From assembly GCF_932526225.1 (NCBI RefSeq), contig NC_064034.1, forward strand, positions 1,476,001 to 1,536,000: 60,000 nucleotides of DNA. Reading direction: 5' to 3'. The DNA comes from Nematostella vectensis (taxonomy: Eukaryota; Cnidaria; Anthozoa; Actiniaria; Edwardsiidae). The notes under the pieces are model-generated. The model had not been told where the DNA came from. It did no database searches and saw only the letters and a program-made list of their open reading frames with translations. Both the position numbers and the translations under genes were made by a program. Shown in pieces: positions 41,901 to 55,100 of the stretch; the first letter of the stretch is position 1, and each line of letters begins with the position of its first letter.

Positions 41901-44900
41901 GCGGTGAAATGTTCTGTTTTAGAAGGCCTGGAAAAACATGTAGAAATATAAAACGACAAACACATCGTCTCCACATTGCGAGATCAATGGACACGAGCGA
42001 GAACATCTGCCCGCTCCATGTACCACTATAGCGTACAATGACAGCCAAAAGAAGGTCACCGCAGACCGAATAACAAACTCCGTACTGTACAAACATGAAC
42101 GCCGCGCCCGCGCAAAACACATCTTGGCAGTAACCGATACAACAAGATAGCCTTTGCAATGTCGAAGAGCTTAAAGTACAGATCGTGTGATATTGCGAAG
42201 TTATCTACGGCGTTTATGATGGATAAGTTTGAAGGTGCAGCGAGAATAATTCAGAATCGGCAGAGTCAACGGCTTACGACCACAAACGTCACTATCCGGG
42301 TTTCTTGACAACCAGTTAGAGAGTGCGGTAATGGAAAGCGTAACTCATGAAGAACTAAGTAGCTAAAGACACATGGAATATTAAGGACAAAAGGCTCTTC
42401 TTAATTTGGCGATTGTAATCCGGAAGACAATCTAAACGTCTTACAACATTGTACGCCCTTGCCTACTGTTCCGTTAATATGGTACTAATACAAAATTAGA
42501 GCTTATTTTGACATACAATATATCCTACTGTAAAACCTATAGCGTATATTTTATATCATGTATACTAATTAAGAGTCTTCCTTCCTTTTCTTACTCGCTT
42601 TATCAATGTACTGTAATTTACAAATTATTAGATATATGTAGTTCCAAATAAAACCTCCTTGAAAGTATAAAAAAAGACTCACCCTATGGAAGACAACCCG
42701 AAGAAGAATTTAATTCTAGCCATGAAAACGCTTAGAAATAATCGGCCTATCTTGCAGAGACGTGGAGTCGCCATATTGAGTGCTTATCATGAAGAAAAAC
42801 ACCCATCAAAGCGAAAAGGAGAGAAACTTGTCTCTCCACCTTTAAATAGCAATAGCACCCCGCGGTAGCTATCAGAGAACGGCGAAATAGCGCGCTTACC
42901 TCACATTTGGTGTGCTCCTAATCGCTTGCTACGGCGAGTATTGCTAAGTGTAGACTTGTTCTTTCAAGAGACCAGTCCTAGGGCTCAATTCATCACTTTA
43001 TTCCTCTTCTCTTGCGAATTGGAGTTGAATAGCCCCGACGTCACTATATCGAGTCTATCGTCTCAATCGCACCGTAAGCGGCGACACGGCTGTGCTGCGG
43101 TTCTCTCGCAGCAGCCCTCACACGAGTGCAATCAACGATATGATATGTCTCTTGGGGATATGTCCTTTAACTGTTTAAGACCTTAAATAACCCTACGCCA
43201 CATTCCCGATATTATAATGGATAGGGGTAATTAACCTCTTGAAATCAAATTTCTCCCACAAAAGCTGGGGTCGGGTTTCTGAACAACAACACAAAATAAA
43301 TTTTTGGCAAGTATAACCCTGAGCATACCAAAATGGGAAAAGGTCATTATTTTGTCAGCAAACATCATTATGAATATCGGCTACACACAAAAAACCGCGG
43401 TGCATTCCGGTACTATCCGATGTATTTAGCTGCAGCACAATCGTGTCCTGAAAGACATCATTTTTTTGCCAATTCAGCAATTAGCTTAGCAGTCTCTCTT
43501 TTAGGATAACAAACAATCAGAAAAATCATTAAAAAAATCTAGAAACATAGAAATACCTTGGTTGATGCGTCCTAAAAAAAGGAATTCCCACCAAAACATT
43601 TGAGCAAGCAAAAAAAAAAAAAAAGGGCACTGCAGAATCCACGTAAAATCAGAAAACAACTGCAGCAGAAATATCGGGCGTTAGCTTGGTCGGTCCCCTA
43701 AAGTAAAGATTATATGACATTCTTTTTTTCTTTTTAAAGAAAGTCGTGTACACTGGCCTGTACAGGATTAAATGACAAGCAAAACTCAATCGACTTTTTG
43801 AGCTATATTTAGATTTCAGCTAGGCTCTGCTCCAGGCCGTTGCTATGATGCTCACATACAGACATGTTATGTATAAGATGGCCATATTTTGTACACGCTC
43901 TAGCTACCTGTTTTATCCCAAGGATTCAATTACAGTGCCAACAACGACGAAAATAAAAATAAACTTACTCTCTGTAATAATATTTACCTCCCAAGCTGAT
44001 GACACAAAGTGGGCTACAAGGAAACGTCCATATTACATGGCATTTAGAAACGAGGCCAGGGTAAATTATTAGTGTTTGCAGTATCTGTGAATTCTAGGTC
44101 GTAGAATCACAATAAGGCAAATAAGTGACGCGGAGACGAGGTAAAGAAGTATAATAGAGGAAGAGGGTTTTTCTAACTCTACAAGAGCCGTTTATTGCCT
44201 TGTTTATTGGGGGGGGGGGGGGGGGTGGCAAATATGTAGGGGGCTACGTTTTTTTGGGCGCGGATTTTTTTTTTTGGGCTTGCATTAAAGGGGGTCACAT
44301 TTTTTGGGCGTCGAATTTAAGTCTGGTTTTAATTTAATGCTGAACAAGAGAGTCATTGTTAAAAAAAATTGTATTCAGTTCACAATGTTTCCTACTATTG
44401 TATATCTAATTCCATATTGTTCAGGTACCAATCTTGTCTTTATATAAATATATTTTGAGTAACCCTCTAATGGTTGACAGACAAAGCTGCCCGTTCAAAT
44501 CAGCTGAACAAAACCTGGACTCAAATGACTTTGTTAAAATTGTCGACGACGTACTCGTTTTCAAGCCAATATCCATACTGTCAGTCAGCGTTAAACTATT
44601 AGCGACTGTAAAAATGCCAAGGAGAAGAGAATGCTTATTCAGTCGTTATCGAGTTTTAATCAAGGCATAGGGGATATTTGAATATTCTGCCCATCCAAAA
44701 AATGCCAAACACTTGGCACGTTTTTTTTCCTGTTTTGAAAATTTCAAGCAATTCCATAAAGTGTTATGAGCTTATTGTTTCCAGCATTCAAGAATCCAAG
44801 CTCGGCAAAACAGAATGTTACGAGGTTTTTGTGTGTGGTACTTTTATTGTATTAGGGGTAGCCGGGGATCGTACACGCTGAGCAAGGGTTGGCCGTCTTC

Positions 44901-46136
44901 GTTGTTCTTTATTGCACCGCTTGAGTGTTTACAAATGGTAGAGCTACCACTGGCTAGCGGGAGGTTGGCTGTAAGAAGGCAAGTACTTTCGGAAGGTAGT
45001 GAAGGAACATCTCTTTCCCGGAAAGTTGACAAAGCCAACTTTAGACAGCCCTGACTAAACCAACCTAGAGCACTGCCGTGTAGTGTCCTCGCAACAGTTA
45101 CGGTACAATCCTAGAGCTAGTTACTATGCTGCTCAAATTATACTAATCTCATTAATAAACTGGTCAAACTGGTTTTAAGGATGATGTAAGAATAGAATAT
45201 CGGGTGTTGACTTTGGGAAGAAAATCAACGATGAAATAATAAATGACTAAGAATAAATTCCTTTGATAGAAATACAAAGAGCAGGATAAAAGGAAAAGTT
45301 TGACTATAGTAATATGCAAAATTAAGTAATGTAACAGCGGTAAGATTTAGGATAAAGGTAATCGTTAAACTGTTATTTAAGTCTGGCAAATATAAAACCT
45401 GTTTTGCTAAGAGTAACTACGCATGCTTAGTCGAACAATGAAGAGATCCACGTAAAGCAAATAAGTGAAATGTCGAATGGAAAGTGAAAGTAAATATCTG
45501 ACTGACGTGTCGGAAACGACTTTTGCATAGATTAATAATTCCTTCATAACAAGAAACAACAACGAAAAAAAAACTGCAATAACAAATAATAAAGACAAGG
45601 CGGTGCGGGATCAGTTGACGAGCTCCTATCCCCCCCCCATGATTATCCTATCCCCCCCCCCCCCCCATGATTATTTGTAGGGGCATAGAAAAGTAACTAC
45701 TGCCAAACAGCACATCGTGAAAGGTTTGGGTGGTGAAAAACTACCATTTGGTGTCCCAAACAGCTACATTCTTACACGTAGATGATGTATGAATTATAAC
45801 AAGGGAATAATGCAGTTACAATATGTCATAAGCCATTGATACACCTTTCAGTCCCACTCTGTACCAGATGTAAAATGCCCGAAATGCGAGCATAAGATGG
45901 GTGTATAATATACAGGCACTATATAGATGTATAATACACTCAATGTACAAGGACTACATGTAAAATGCATATAATCACAAGTAATAGGGTGCTTACCAAG
46001 AGGGGTAATGGGAGACAGATAAGTTGGACGTCTTTGAGCTCTCAGGCGCGAAATGATGCATGCGTCCACAGAGATACATGATGTATAGCACTTTGTCCCA
46101 CGTCAAAGGTAACACAGGTATATCATCACCGATTAT
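38943..46136. other. Long region without supportable genes
   Basis: AT-rich, with G runs (39000, 44210-44226), C runs (45630-45667) and an A run (43610). Short open frames occur on both strands but show no domain, no paired splice pattern and no composition bias. A 44-nt segment (about 40400-40443, minus strand) bounded by TTTTCAG and GTATGC could be an untranslated exon. Confidence 0.4.
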
Positions 46137-46619
46137 AGCGATATATCGTTCTTATGATTGCGATCATGCCGAAATGATCTGGACTAGTAAAAGGTACGCA
46201 TAATGTGATCCTTTCCATCTCATGTTACTTGATTTAAATTTTGCACTATATGGAAAACAATATAAGTATATGTGTCAGTTTGAAGAAAAGAAAGGAGCAA
46301 TGTAGTGTAGCGAGTTGTGCGGGTTTCTTGACATGCCGGATATTCAAGGTATTGATATTAGGATAAGATGTATGCAGACAGATACAAGTGTTAAAGTGTT
46401 GACCTGCGAGCAATTACCTACTTGTAAAATCATTCCCCGAAAAGTGGCCTGAAACCACAAAAATGTGGAAAAAGTTCTTTTCGAGTGTCGTTGAGAAAAA
46501 CTGTGATTAAACATCATAGACATCATAGGATAACAATAAAGGAGTAGGTATTAAACAGCCCTTTAAAGAGACGCTCTATACCGTTAGACACATTGAAAAG
46601 ATTTTTTAAAAGCAATGAA

Positions 46620-46900
46620 AGCAAACTCTAACAGCATGGCTTAGTAACACTTAAAAATATACAATAGCACAGCTCAGTAACACGACTTAAAAGCTTATAC
46701 AAAAGCATAACTTAGTAACACTTAAAAATATACAATAGCACAGCTCAGTAACACTTAAAAGCTTATACAAAAGCATAGCTTAGTAACACTTAAAAATATA
46801 CAATAGCACAGCTCAGTAACACTTAAAAGCTTATACAAAAGGATAGCTTAGTAACACTTAAAAAATAGCCAACAACATAGCTTAGTAAAAATTAAAAAAA
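46620..46900. repeat. 68-bp tandem array upstream of the first GPCR
   Basis: About four imperfect units of ATAGCTTAGTAACACTTAAA and AAATATACAATAGCACAGCT. The right duplicate has only one such unit (about 49000), so expansion followed the duplication. Confidence 0.88.
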
Positions 46901-47419
46901 AAAAAACACTTTATACTAAGCTCTTTTTGTGTGTCAAAGCTTCAAACTAAAATAATAAGTCAAGTATTTGAATTCAATTACCTTTGAAGATTCGCATTTT
47001 ATACTCTTTATTTGTCAAATAACTATTTTTTCTATAAGTGTAGCCCCAGCGTTCGTGAAAAAAAGTCAATACAATAATGGTCATTTCAATATCATATTCA
47101 TAATATCAGTGTCAATTCGGTTTGACTGATCGAAACAGAATCAATTAAAATATGTAGGAAGTCTTATTAGAGAAATGGACAAATAATGAAAAAATCAAGA
47201 TTGGATAGAAATGTTATTAGAAACCCCACAACCTGCACATCGACAAGTGCTCTTACAACGATGGACAAAAGTGGGGTATAAAACAAAGTAAACTCATCAC
47301 TCATTGCTCACTGGAAAGGCGACTGCATCTTCTTAGAGAACGTAAGAATGTTCTGAATAATAGTTTTATTTAGTATCATTTCAATCTTGAGTCTCAAGAC
47401 CTGACACCATTGCGCAAAC

Positions 47420-48424
47420 ATGACAAACAACCTTTCTTGTTACCATTTTTCCACATGGGCCCAGAAAGGCCCTGTAACGCAGATCGAGTTCGCCATAATC
47501 TCTTGGTTGAACGGGATCACAATTCTTCCCGCCATCGTCCTCAATACATTAGTTCTCATCTCGATATGGCGGACACCAGCGCTTCATACGCCGTCTATGG
47601 TACTCATGGCTAACCTTGCTCTGTCGGATTTGGCTGTCGGGGCAATTGCTCAGCCGATAATGATATCTTATGCAGCCTTGGAGTTTGAAGTCGATAACTG
47701 GCCCAGAACTTTCTGCTATGTTGCCATGATGTTTGGGAATGCAGGGACAGTTTTTGGCGGTGTTTCTACGCTCAGCCTAACAGCAATTGCCTTTGACCGA
47801 TTCCTCGCCTTGCATTATCATCTTCGCTATCCCGCGATTGTTACTACAAAGAAAGCTATCGCCGTTTGCATTGTTTTCTGGGCTTTCTCATTTTTTCTTG
47901 TGGCCATTTGGTACACACTTGGGAACAAGATTTACATGTTTATTGTAAACGTATGTATAGTAGTTCTTTTTGGAATTACTATTGTGAGTTACTTTAAAAT
48001 CTACAAGGTGATCAAAAGACATCAGACTCAGATTCATGTGGTCGAGTCTAGCGTAACCGCTTGTGGAGAGACTGGCTCTAATGCTCATAGCACTGCAAAC
48101 ACCAAAAGGTATAAGAAATCTGTGATGAATAGCCTCGTGGTGTACTTTGTGTTTGTAGCTTGTTCCACGCCTTTCGCTTGTGCCTTGGCATACTGGGAGG
48201 TCACACAAAATGACTATATGTCGCCGATACTTGTAAGGCTCTCAACGTCGGTTGTTTTCTCTAATTCCTGCATTAACCCTATTATCTATTGCTGGAAGAT
48301 GAGGGAGTTGCGTGAAGCAGCCTGGCAGAGTGCTACGGGGCTCAGAGACTGTCTTGTTGGAGTGAAGTCAAGAGCAAATAAAGGTCCCCCAAGTACCGCA
48401 TGGATCACCGCGATTCGGTACTAA
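47420..48424 (+). CDS. Class A (rhodopsin-like) GPCR, copy 1, intronless
   Basis: 334 residues, seven hydrophobic segments. TM1 GITILPAIVLNTLVLISIW; TM2 NLALSDLAVG with the conserved Asp; TM3 ends IAFDRFLAL (DRF in place of DRY); TM4 CIVFWAFSFFLVAIW with the conserved Trp; TM6 VACSTPF (Cys-x-x-Pro without the usual Trp); TM7 NSCINPIIY (NPxxY). The second extracellular loop is only a few residues and lacks Cys, and TM5 lacks the conserved Pro. This combination occurs in the melanocortin-type branch (MECA group) and in many cnidarian orphan receptors, so the ligand is unknown. Expected at the plasma membrane, coupled to G proteins. TATAAAA at 47277 is a possible promoter element. A twin lies at 49596-50600. 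Confidence 0.92.
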   Translation: MTNNLSCYHFSTWAQKGPVTQIEFAIISWLNGITILPAIVLNTLVLISIWRTPALHTPSMVLMANLALSDLAVGAIAQPIMISYAALEFEVDNWPRTFCYVAMMFGNAGTVFGGVSTLSLTAIAFDRFLALHYHLRYPAIVTTKKAIAVCIVFWAFSFFLVAIWYTLGNKIYMFIVNVCIVVLFGITIVSYFKIYKVIKRHQTQIHVVESSVTACGETGSNAHSTANTKRYKKSVMNSLVVYFVFVACSTPFACALAYWEVTQNDYMSPILVRLSTSVVFSNSCINPIIYCWKMRELREAAWQSATGLRDCLVGVKSRANKGPPSTAWITAIRY

Positions 48425-49595
48425 CGCAGGCTGCTTCGACTAGTGTGTAGCTACCTTTAGACGCTAATAATATTCCGTGGCTTGCCTAACTGACTGTAGT
48501 TTGGCTAAAAAAAACATTCACATTTTAGGTCTAAAACTTTTAGGTCTCAAACCGGCGTATACTTATTTTCAGTGCCGTAGCGGGCTTCAAGATATTGGAT
48601 TTGGGGGGAGGGGAGGCACGAAGCAGAAACATTAAGAAAACAATGGGGGTTAAAGCCAGCCACACCCCTACTACTAATATTCATTACCTTTAAAACTTTT
48701 TAAAACTATTGAGGGGAGGGGGAATCATAGAGAAAAGGCACAATATTTTACGGTCCTTCAATAAGAAATTACCAATTTTTGGGCGGTCGAGATTCTATTC
48801 AAGATCACGACGACTATTGTTCGTTTTAATGACACGAAGTTGAAGCGATATAAATATCATTCTTTTGAGTGCGATGATGCCGAAATTATCCCGACTAGTA
48901 ATAGGTTCCCATAATGTGATCCCTTTCATCTCATGTTACTTCTTTTTAATGGTGCAACTATATAAAGAGAAATATGATGGGGTGATTGCAAATATGCAAC
49001 AGCATAGCTTAGTGACATTTAAAAAAAATATTTTATTTTGCACTAGGCTTGTTTTGTCACAGCTGCAAACCGAAACGATAAGGGATGTATTTGAATGCAA
49101 TTTCCTTTGAAGACCCGCAATTTATACACTATTTGTCAAATAACTATCAATTGAAACATAGGAACGATTTTTGTATTCATGTCTCCCTACTCCAGCATAC
49201 AGCTGCGCACGACAAAATCCGGAACTTTCAGGGAAATAATTAAAAGAGTCGCGCTGGTTTTCAACCCAAATCTTATCCAAATCCTAGACGCCCGCTAAGC
49301 GTAGCCCCAGCGTTTGTGAAAAAAGTCATAATACAATAATGGTCATTTCAATATCATATTCATGATATCAGTCTCAATTCGGTTTGACGAATCGAAAAAG
49401 AATCAATTAAAATATGTAGGAGGTCTAATTAGGAAAATTAACAAATAATAATGAGATAAGCGTGGCTGGATAAAATGTTATAAAGACTTCGACACAACCT
49501 GCACATCTCAAAGAAGAGAGAAGACGAATGCTTCTTTCAAGTGGAATAAGCGTGTTCTAACGATAGTTTGGACTTGACACCAAATTTGCGCAAAC

Positions 49596-50600
49596 ATGAC
49601 AAACAATTTTTCGTGTTATTTTTACTCCACATGGGCCCAGAAAGGCCCTAAAACGCAGACCGAGTTCGCCATAATCTTTGGGTTGAACGGGATCACAATT
49701 CTTCCCGCCATCGTCCTCAATACATTAGTACTCATCTCGATATGGCGGACACCAGCGCTTCATACGCCGTCTATGGTACTCATGACTAACCTTGCTCTGT
49801 CGGATTTGGCTGTCGGGGCAATTGCTCAGCCGATAATGATAGCTTATGCAGCCTTGGAGTTTGAAGTCGATAACTGGCCCAGAACTTTCTGCTATGTTGC
49901 CACGATATTTGGGAATGCAGGGACAGTTTTTGGCGGTGTTTCTATGTTCAGCCTAACAGCAATTGCCATTGACCGATTCCTCGCCTTGCATTATCATCTT
50001 CGCTATCCCGCGATTGTTACTGCAAAGAAAGCTATCGCCGTTTGCCTTGTTTTCTGGGCTTTCTCATTTTTTCTTGTGGCCATTTGGTACATACTTGGAA
50101 ACAAGATTTACACGTTAATTGTAAACGTATGTATAGTAGTTCTTTTTGGAATTACTATTGTGAGTTACTTTAAAATCTACAAGGTGATCAAAAGACATCA
50201 GACTCAGATTCATGTGGTCGAGTCTAGCGTAACCGCTTGTGGAGAGACTGGCTCTAATGCTCATAACACTGCAAACACCAAAAGGTATAAGAAATCTGTG
50301 ATGAATAGCCTCGTGGTGTACTTTGTGTTTGTAGCTTGTTCCACGCCTTTCGCTTGTGCCTTTGCATACTGGGAGGTCACACAAAATTACTTTCTGTCGC
50401 CGATACTTGTAAGGCTTTCATTGTCGGTACTTTTCTCTAATTCCTGCATTAACCCTATTATCTATTGCTGGAAGATGAGGGAGTTGCGTGAGGCAGTCTG
50501 GCAGAGTGCTACGGGGCTCAGAGACTGTCTTGTTGGAGTGAAGTCAAGAGCAAATAAGGGTCCCCCAAGTACCGCATGGATTACCGCGATTCGGTACTAA
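49596..50600 (+). CDS. Class A (rhodopsin-like) GPCR, copy 2, intronless
   Basis: 334 residues, about 27 differences from copy 1 (roughly 92 % identity) and no length change. Differences cluster in the N-terminus (LSCYHF to FSCYFY), in TM3 (AMMFG to ATIFG, STLSL to SMFSL), at the TM4-TM5 junction and in the loop before TM7 (QNDYMSP to QNYFLSP). These surround the likely ligand pocket. The third intracellular loop, TM5 end and C-terminal tail are almost identical, which suggests shared G-protein coupling with changed ligand preference, or partial gene conversion. DRF, CSTP and NPIIY are kept. TATAAA at 49479 is a possible but non-homologous promoter element. Confidence 0.92.
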   Translation: MTNNFSCYFYSTWAQKGPKTQTEFAIIFGLNGITILPAIVLNTLVLISIWRTPALHTPSMVLMTNLALSDLAVGAIAQPIMIAYAALEFEVDNWPRTFCYVATIFGNAGTVFGGVSMFSLTAIAIDRFLALHYHLRYPAIVTAKKAIAVCLVFWAFSFFLVAIWYILGNKIYTLIVNVCIVVLFGITIVSYFKIYKVIKRHQTQIHVVESSVTACGETGSNAHNTANTKRYKKSVMNSLVVYFVFVACSTPFACAFAYWEVTQNYFLSPILVRLSLSVLFSNSCINPIIYCWKMRELREAVWQSATGLRDCLVGVKSRANKGPPSTAWITAIRY

Positions 50601-50640
50601 CATAGACCTGCGTTAAAACACCTGCGAGCGAGGCATGTAC

Positions 50641-51757
50641 TAACACAGCCTGCGTCAAGACTGGCGCGTAGCTTCGCATGGATCACCGCGAAAGGAAAAG
50701 ATTCAAACTTTAGGCCCAACACCTTTAGGTTTTCTTAGCGGGCCCCGAAATATTGGGGGAAGGGCGAGGAGAGGAAAAGAGAAACATTAAGAACATTTCT
50801 AGGGCACTGGATGGCCAGAAAGTTGTTCTATAATTATGTCGCTGTCACCCTATGGGTTCTTCCCCCCTCAAAGTCACGTGAATATCTGGGCATAATGAGG
50901 AGTGCCCCGCCAAACCTAGTATTATATATACCTATTTTTCATTGTGGACAGAAATGGTAAAAGGAAGTAGCTGAAAAAGAATTCCGAAACTGCATTCTGA
51001 GTTTTTATGAAAAGAAGAGAGCATTTTGTAAGATTGTTCTAAATCTTCTAAAGCTTCTTAAAACATGGGTGCGTACGTGAAGCTATATTGCATATTGCAT
51101 ATCTTTATTTATTTTTATTTAGAGGCTTCCGTCACGACGTGACGAGGGAATTGCTAACTCCGACACACTACACGTGACAGGACAACACTAATTTTACAGA
51201 ACTAACAAGAAAAATAAGATAAAGATTAGGATGGCATGATAAAATAAAGCGCGTTGCTCAACGCTGCACGCTGACGCTGAGATCGGATATGCTGGTCTGG
51301 GGTCCCCAAACCTCGCTTGTGTAACCCAAGTGGCTTCTAACAAAGGAGAGGTAGAGCAGCTTCTTGCGATCAGGCCCTATTTGCGCACAATGCCGGCACA
51401 GAAAACCCGAGCTTTCGGTTAGCTTAACGACAACAGAGACATGCAGGCTCCACGAAAAGGTGTTATTAAAGCCGCATTGTCACCAGTTTACTTCCGGAGG
51501 TCCGACGGAAACCTCAACCGTTAAAAGACAATAGAATCTATTAGAATCCGAGATATTTAACAGGCCATCCGCTCTAAATTATCGATCACATCCTCGAAGA
51601 AACTTCCAATAGACACACTATTCTTCCAATAGACTACTATATTTTGAAATATTTTTCGCGTTTTCCGTTAAAAATCATCGGAGATTTCTACGTAATCGAC
51701 CGGAAGTAAACTGGTGACAATGCTGCTTTGACCGTTACCCCGAGGTCCCTTGGAAGG
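50641..51757. other. Intergenic, with a possible retroelement 3'-end fragment
   Basis: TTTATTTATTTTTATTTAGA at about 51104 followed by a stretch to about 51260 looks like a minus-strand non-LTR 3' end. GGAAGTAAACTGGTGACAAT (about 51701) has its reverse-complement partner at 51478-51498, inverted copies about 210 bp apart. Confidence 0.4.
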
Positions 51758-52045
51758 GACAGACAGACAGACAGATTTTATTTATTGGTCCCTTGAAACA
51801 GTAAAGTTACATCGGTTAGTGACCAAAAAATTTTAAAAAAAGGTAAAATAGTACGTATATAAGACGTACAACAGCTATTATGTGATTGTTCTTAGTTTTA
51901 GTTTACATTGTATTTCCTTTCTTTCATTTTTTCTTTTTCTAAATCTTTTCTGATTGTTTTTAGTTACTACTTAGTTTTACATTGTATTTTCTTTTTTCTT
52001 TTTTTCTTCCCTTTTTTCCCCTTTCCTTTTTTTATTTTTATTTTT

Positions 52046-52088
<43 letters not shown>

Positions 52089-52131
52089 CTCTGCTTACTT
52101 CAGATTTCTATTGTGCTTTAGGTTTAATTTT

Positions 52132-55100
52132 TCATATTAGCGTTTCCCTTAGCTTGAAACATTCGGAAATGTACCTTGCAGCTATCCCTGCTAATTGAGT
52201 TGGCGGATTTATTAGTAAATTGAAAAGGCGTTTTTGTGTAATTTGATTGCGCTGCAAATTTTGGATAACTGAGTTTCGTAGCTCTTTGTATGTTTGGCAT
52301 TGTACTAGAAAGTGAAATTCATTTTCCACGTCATTTTTGCATGTTGGGCAAATCCGATCTTTTTCCTTTGTGTAAGGCCTCGTGTGTCTGCCTTTCTCAA
52401 TTTGCAATTGGTGATTACTTATTCTTAGTTTTGTTAGCGCAACTCTATGTTTCACATTAGGGATGGCTACAAGGTAATTCTCTAATTCATATTTGTCTTT
52501 AAAAGTTCTATAAGTTCTTAGTTTGTTCATTTCGTTACTGTTTTTCCTTTGGTCATTGAAAATTTCCCCATGCCATTTCTGAAAATACATATCATTAAGT
52601 CGTTTAGAGAAAATATCAAGGAACAATGTAGGGTCGGTTTCATTTTGATAGAGCCACATAAACCCAAAACCCGCTTTGAAAATTATTTCTTTTGTTTTGT
52701 GGGTCCAGTAGGACACGTGAGGGTTATTTACACACTCTGTATAAACTACTTTTGAGAGGGCCTCTTCTTTTGACCGAAGGTTGATCCAGTATTTTATGTT
52801 CCTATATGTTGCATTTATACAAAGAGGATATCTGCCTAGTTCCCCTCTGCACGCATTGTTCACAGCCGTTTTTCCAGTTCCTAGTAACATTTTACAGAAT
52901 TTAAGATGTACTGATTCAAGCGGATCTCTATCATCAACACAGCTTTTATTATCGGCACCCCATACCTCGCTGCCATACAATAAAATTGGTTTGATCAGTG
53001 CATCAAACAGTTTTAATGTAAGATTAATGTCTGATCTGAAGTGAATACCGAGATCTTTCCTTAACTTAAATAAAGCTTTGAGTGCGGTTTTTTTAAGCTC
53101 CTCTTTTGCTAAGTTAAAGTTTCCTACCGCGCTGAATACTAGCCCTAGGTACTTATAAGATTTGACATTTTCCAATTGTTCCCTGTTCAAAAGGAATTGA
53201 TAGTTATTCATTACTTTGCCTATGTTATTAAAAATCATCACCTTAGTTTTTGAAGTATTGACTTTTAGACTATTTTCTTCTGAGTAGATAGAAAGTCTAT
53301 TTAAAAGGTCTTGCAGACCACTACTTGTTTCCGAGAAAAGTACTAAGTCGTCTGCATACAGAAGACAATTTAATTTTGTGTTGCCTAAGATGTGGGCACT
53401 TGAAGATTTCGCTAAGGTATCAGGTAAATCGCTAAGGAACAGATTAAAAAGAGTTGGACTCAACATGCATCCTTGTTTTACCCCAACCATGCATCTAAAA
53501 CTTTCACTAATTGAATCCCCTATCTTCCCACACGATATATCATTGGAGTACATTGATCTTAGAACTTCGTAAAAGTTTCCAGAAATACCAGCTTGTTGTA
53601 TTTTCGCAAATAGTTTATCTCTAGGAATGCTGTCAAAGGCCTTTCGGAAGTCTATGAAGCAAGTGAAAAGCATATTGTTTTTCTTCTTGGGCTTGCTTTT
53701 TACTACTCTGTCGATAACGGTTTTCAGAATAAATATACTGTCTACTGTTGAGTGTTTTTTCCTAAACCCCCCTTGTTCCTTCTTTAGATATCCTTTCTGC
53801 ACAAGGTAGTCATAGAGTCTTGAATTAAGTATAGATGTAAATAACTTACTGAGGCATGATAAAAGTGTTATTCCTCTATAATTGTTGACGTCAGAGCGAT
53901 CGCCTTTTTTGAAAATTGGAATAATAAAACCCAGATTCCATTCTTGTGGAAACACTCCTGACCTAAGAATGATGTTGAATAACCTAGTTAGGTAGGGTAG
54001 TAAAGTATCTTTACCATATTTTAGTAGCTCGTTTAGTATATTATCGTGACCGGGAGCTTTGTTGTTTTTAAGGTTTTCTATAGCTAATTTTACCTCCTCT
54101 AGCCGTATCTCTGAGTCTAAAGGACCCGTCTGGTCTCTACATTTAGGTATGGATAAATTTGTAGTTGTAGTTTTGTTTAAGTCCATGAAGTGTGAGTGTA
54201 AGCTTTCTATTTCTAAATCACATTCTTGTTGTTTTTTGTCTTTCCCTACGCTGAATAGATTCTTAAGTGATCGCCAAAGTTTTTTGCTATCTTTGAAATC
54301 CAAATTTTTGATACCGCTTGCTCTGTATTGATATTTCTTACGCTTACATAATTTCTTGAATTTTTTCTTCTTCCAAAATAGCTCCCGCCTTAGCTCACTG
54401 TCATTGGGTGAGTTACATATCTTCCTTCCACACCGTTTAAGGTTTGCCTTCTCTGATCGACATTCCTCGTCGAACCATGGTGCGTTTGTTTTTTGACATT
54501 TCTGCTTGTCTCCGTATTTAAAACCCGCTTTCTCACTGATCTCAACTAGCAGCTTTGTAAAACTTGATGTGATATTGCTTGCTGTGTCTGGGCAATTGGT
54601 ATCGCAGTGACTGACTAGGTTATCCAGTTTAGACCGATAGATATCAGAGCGAAGAATAGAGTCCACATTTTCTTTTACATTTGTACCGTGGCAGAATATT
54701 CGTGCGTGTTTAGCAAAGCTTTTTGATTGTGTTACCGTAATTTTGTTTCCAATCTTTATATTATATGTTATATGGCAATGATCAGAAATATGTGGAAGCA
54801 ATGGGTGAATTTTAAGAAATTGAAATTTCTGCCGTACTCTATTGCTACTTATCACGTAGTCGACTAAGCTGGTACCGTTGTATTGATAACATGTCTTTTT
54901 CCCTGTTAAATCGCCAATTATCCTTCCATTTGCGATTCGTAAATTACTTTCACTACAAAGCTCAATCAGTGATCTTCCTCTGCTATCAGTATAGTGGTCC
55001 TCAGAGTACCTTGGCGATGGTACATCGAGTTCATAATCATCAGGAAGGCTTAAAAATCTATCTTCATCAAAATTAATATGTTCAGTTAGTTCACTAGTTC

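Larger units (their letters stand above)
46137..50640 (+). repeat. Tandem segmental duplication containing two GPCR genes
   Basis: Left copy about 46137-48843, right copy about 48844-50640. Coding sequences are offset by 2176 bp, but the 5' flanking match (CATAATGTGATCC at about 46200 and 48909) is offset by about 2707 bp, because the left copy carries an extra repeat array. Flanks are clearly more diverged than the coding parts. Confidence 0.85.

Noticed and set aside
41755-42159. Minus-strand 134-codon frame with hydrophobic stretches (VTFFWLSLYAIVV in one frame)
   Set aside because: Two frames compete, no domain is recognised and no clear splice sites or start context support it.
52549-55076. 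Plus-strand open frames within the LINE
   Set aside because: Antisense shadows of the intact ORF2.
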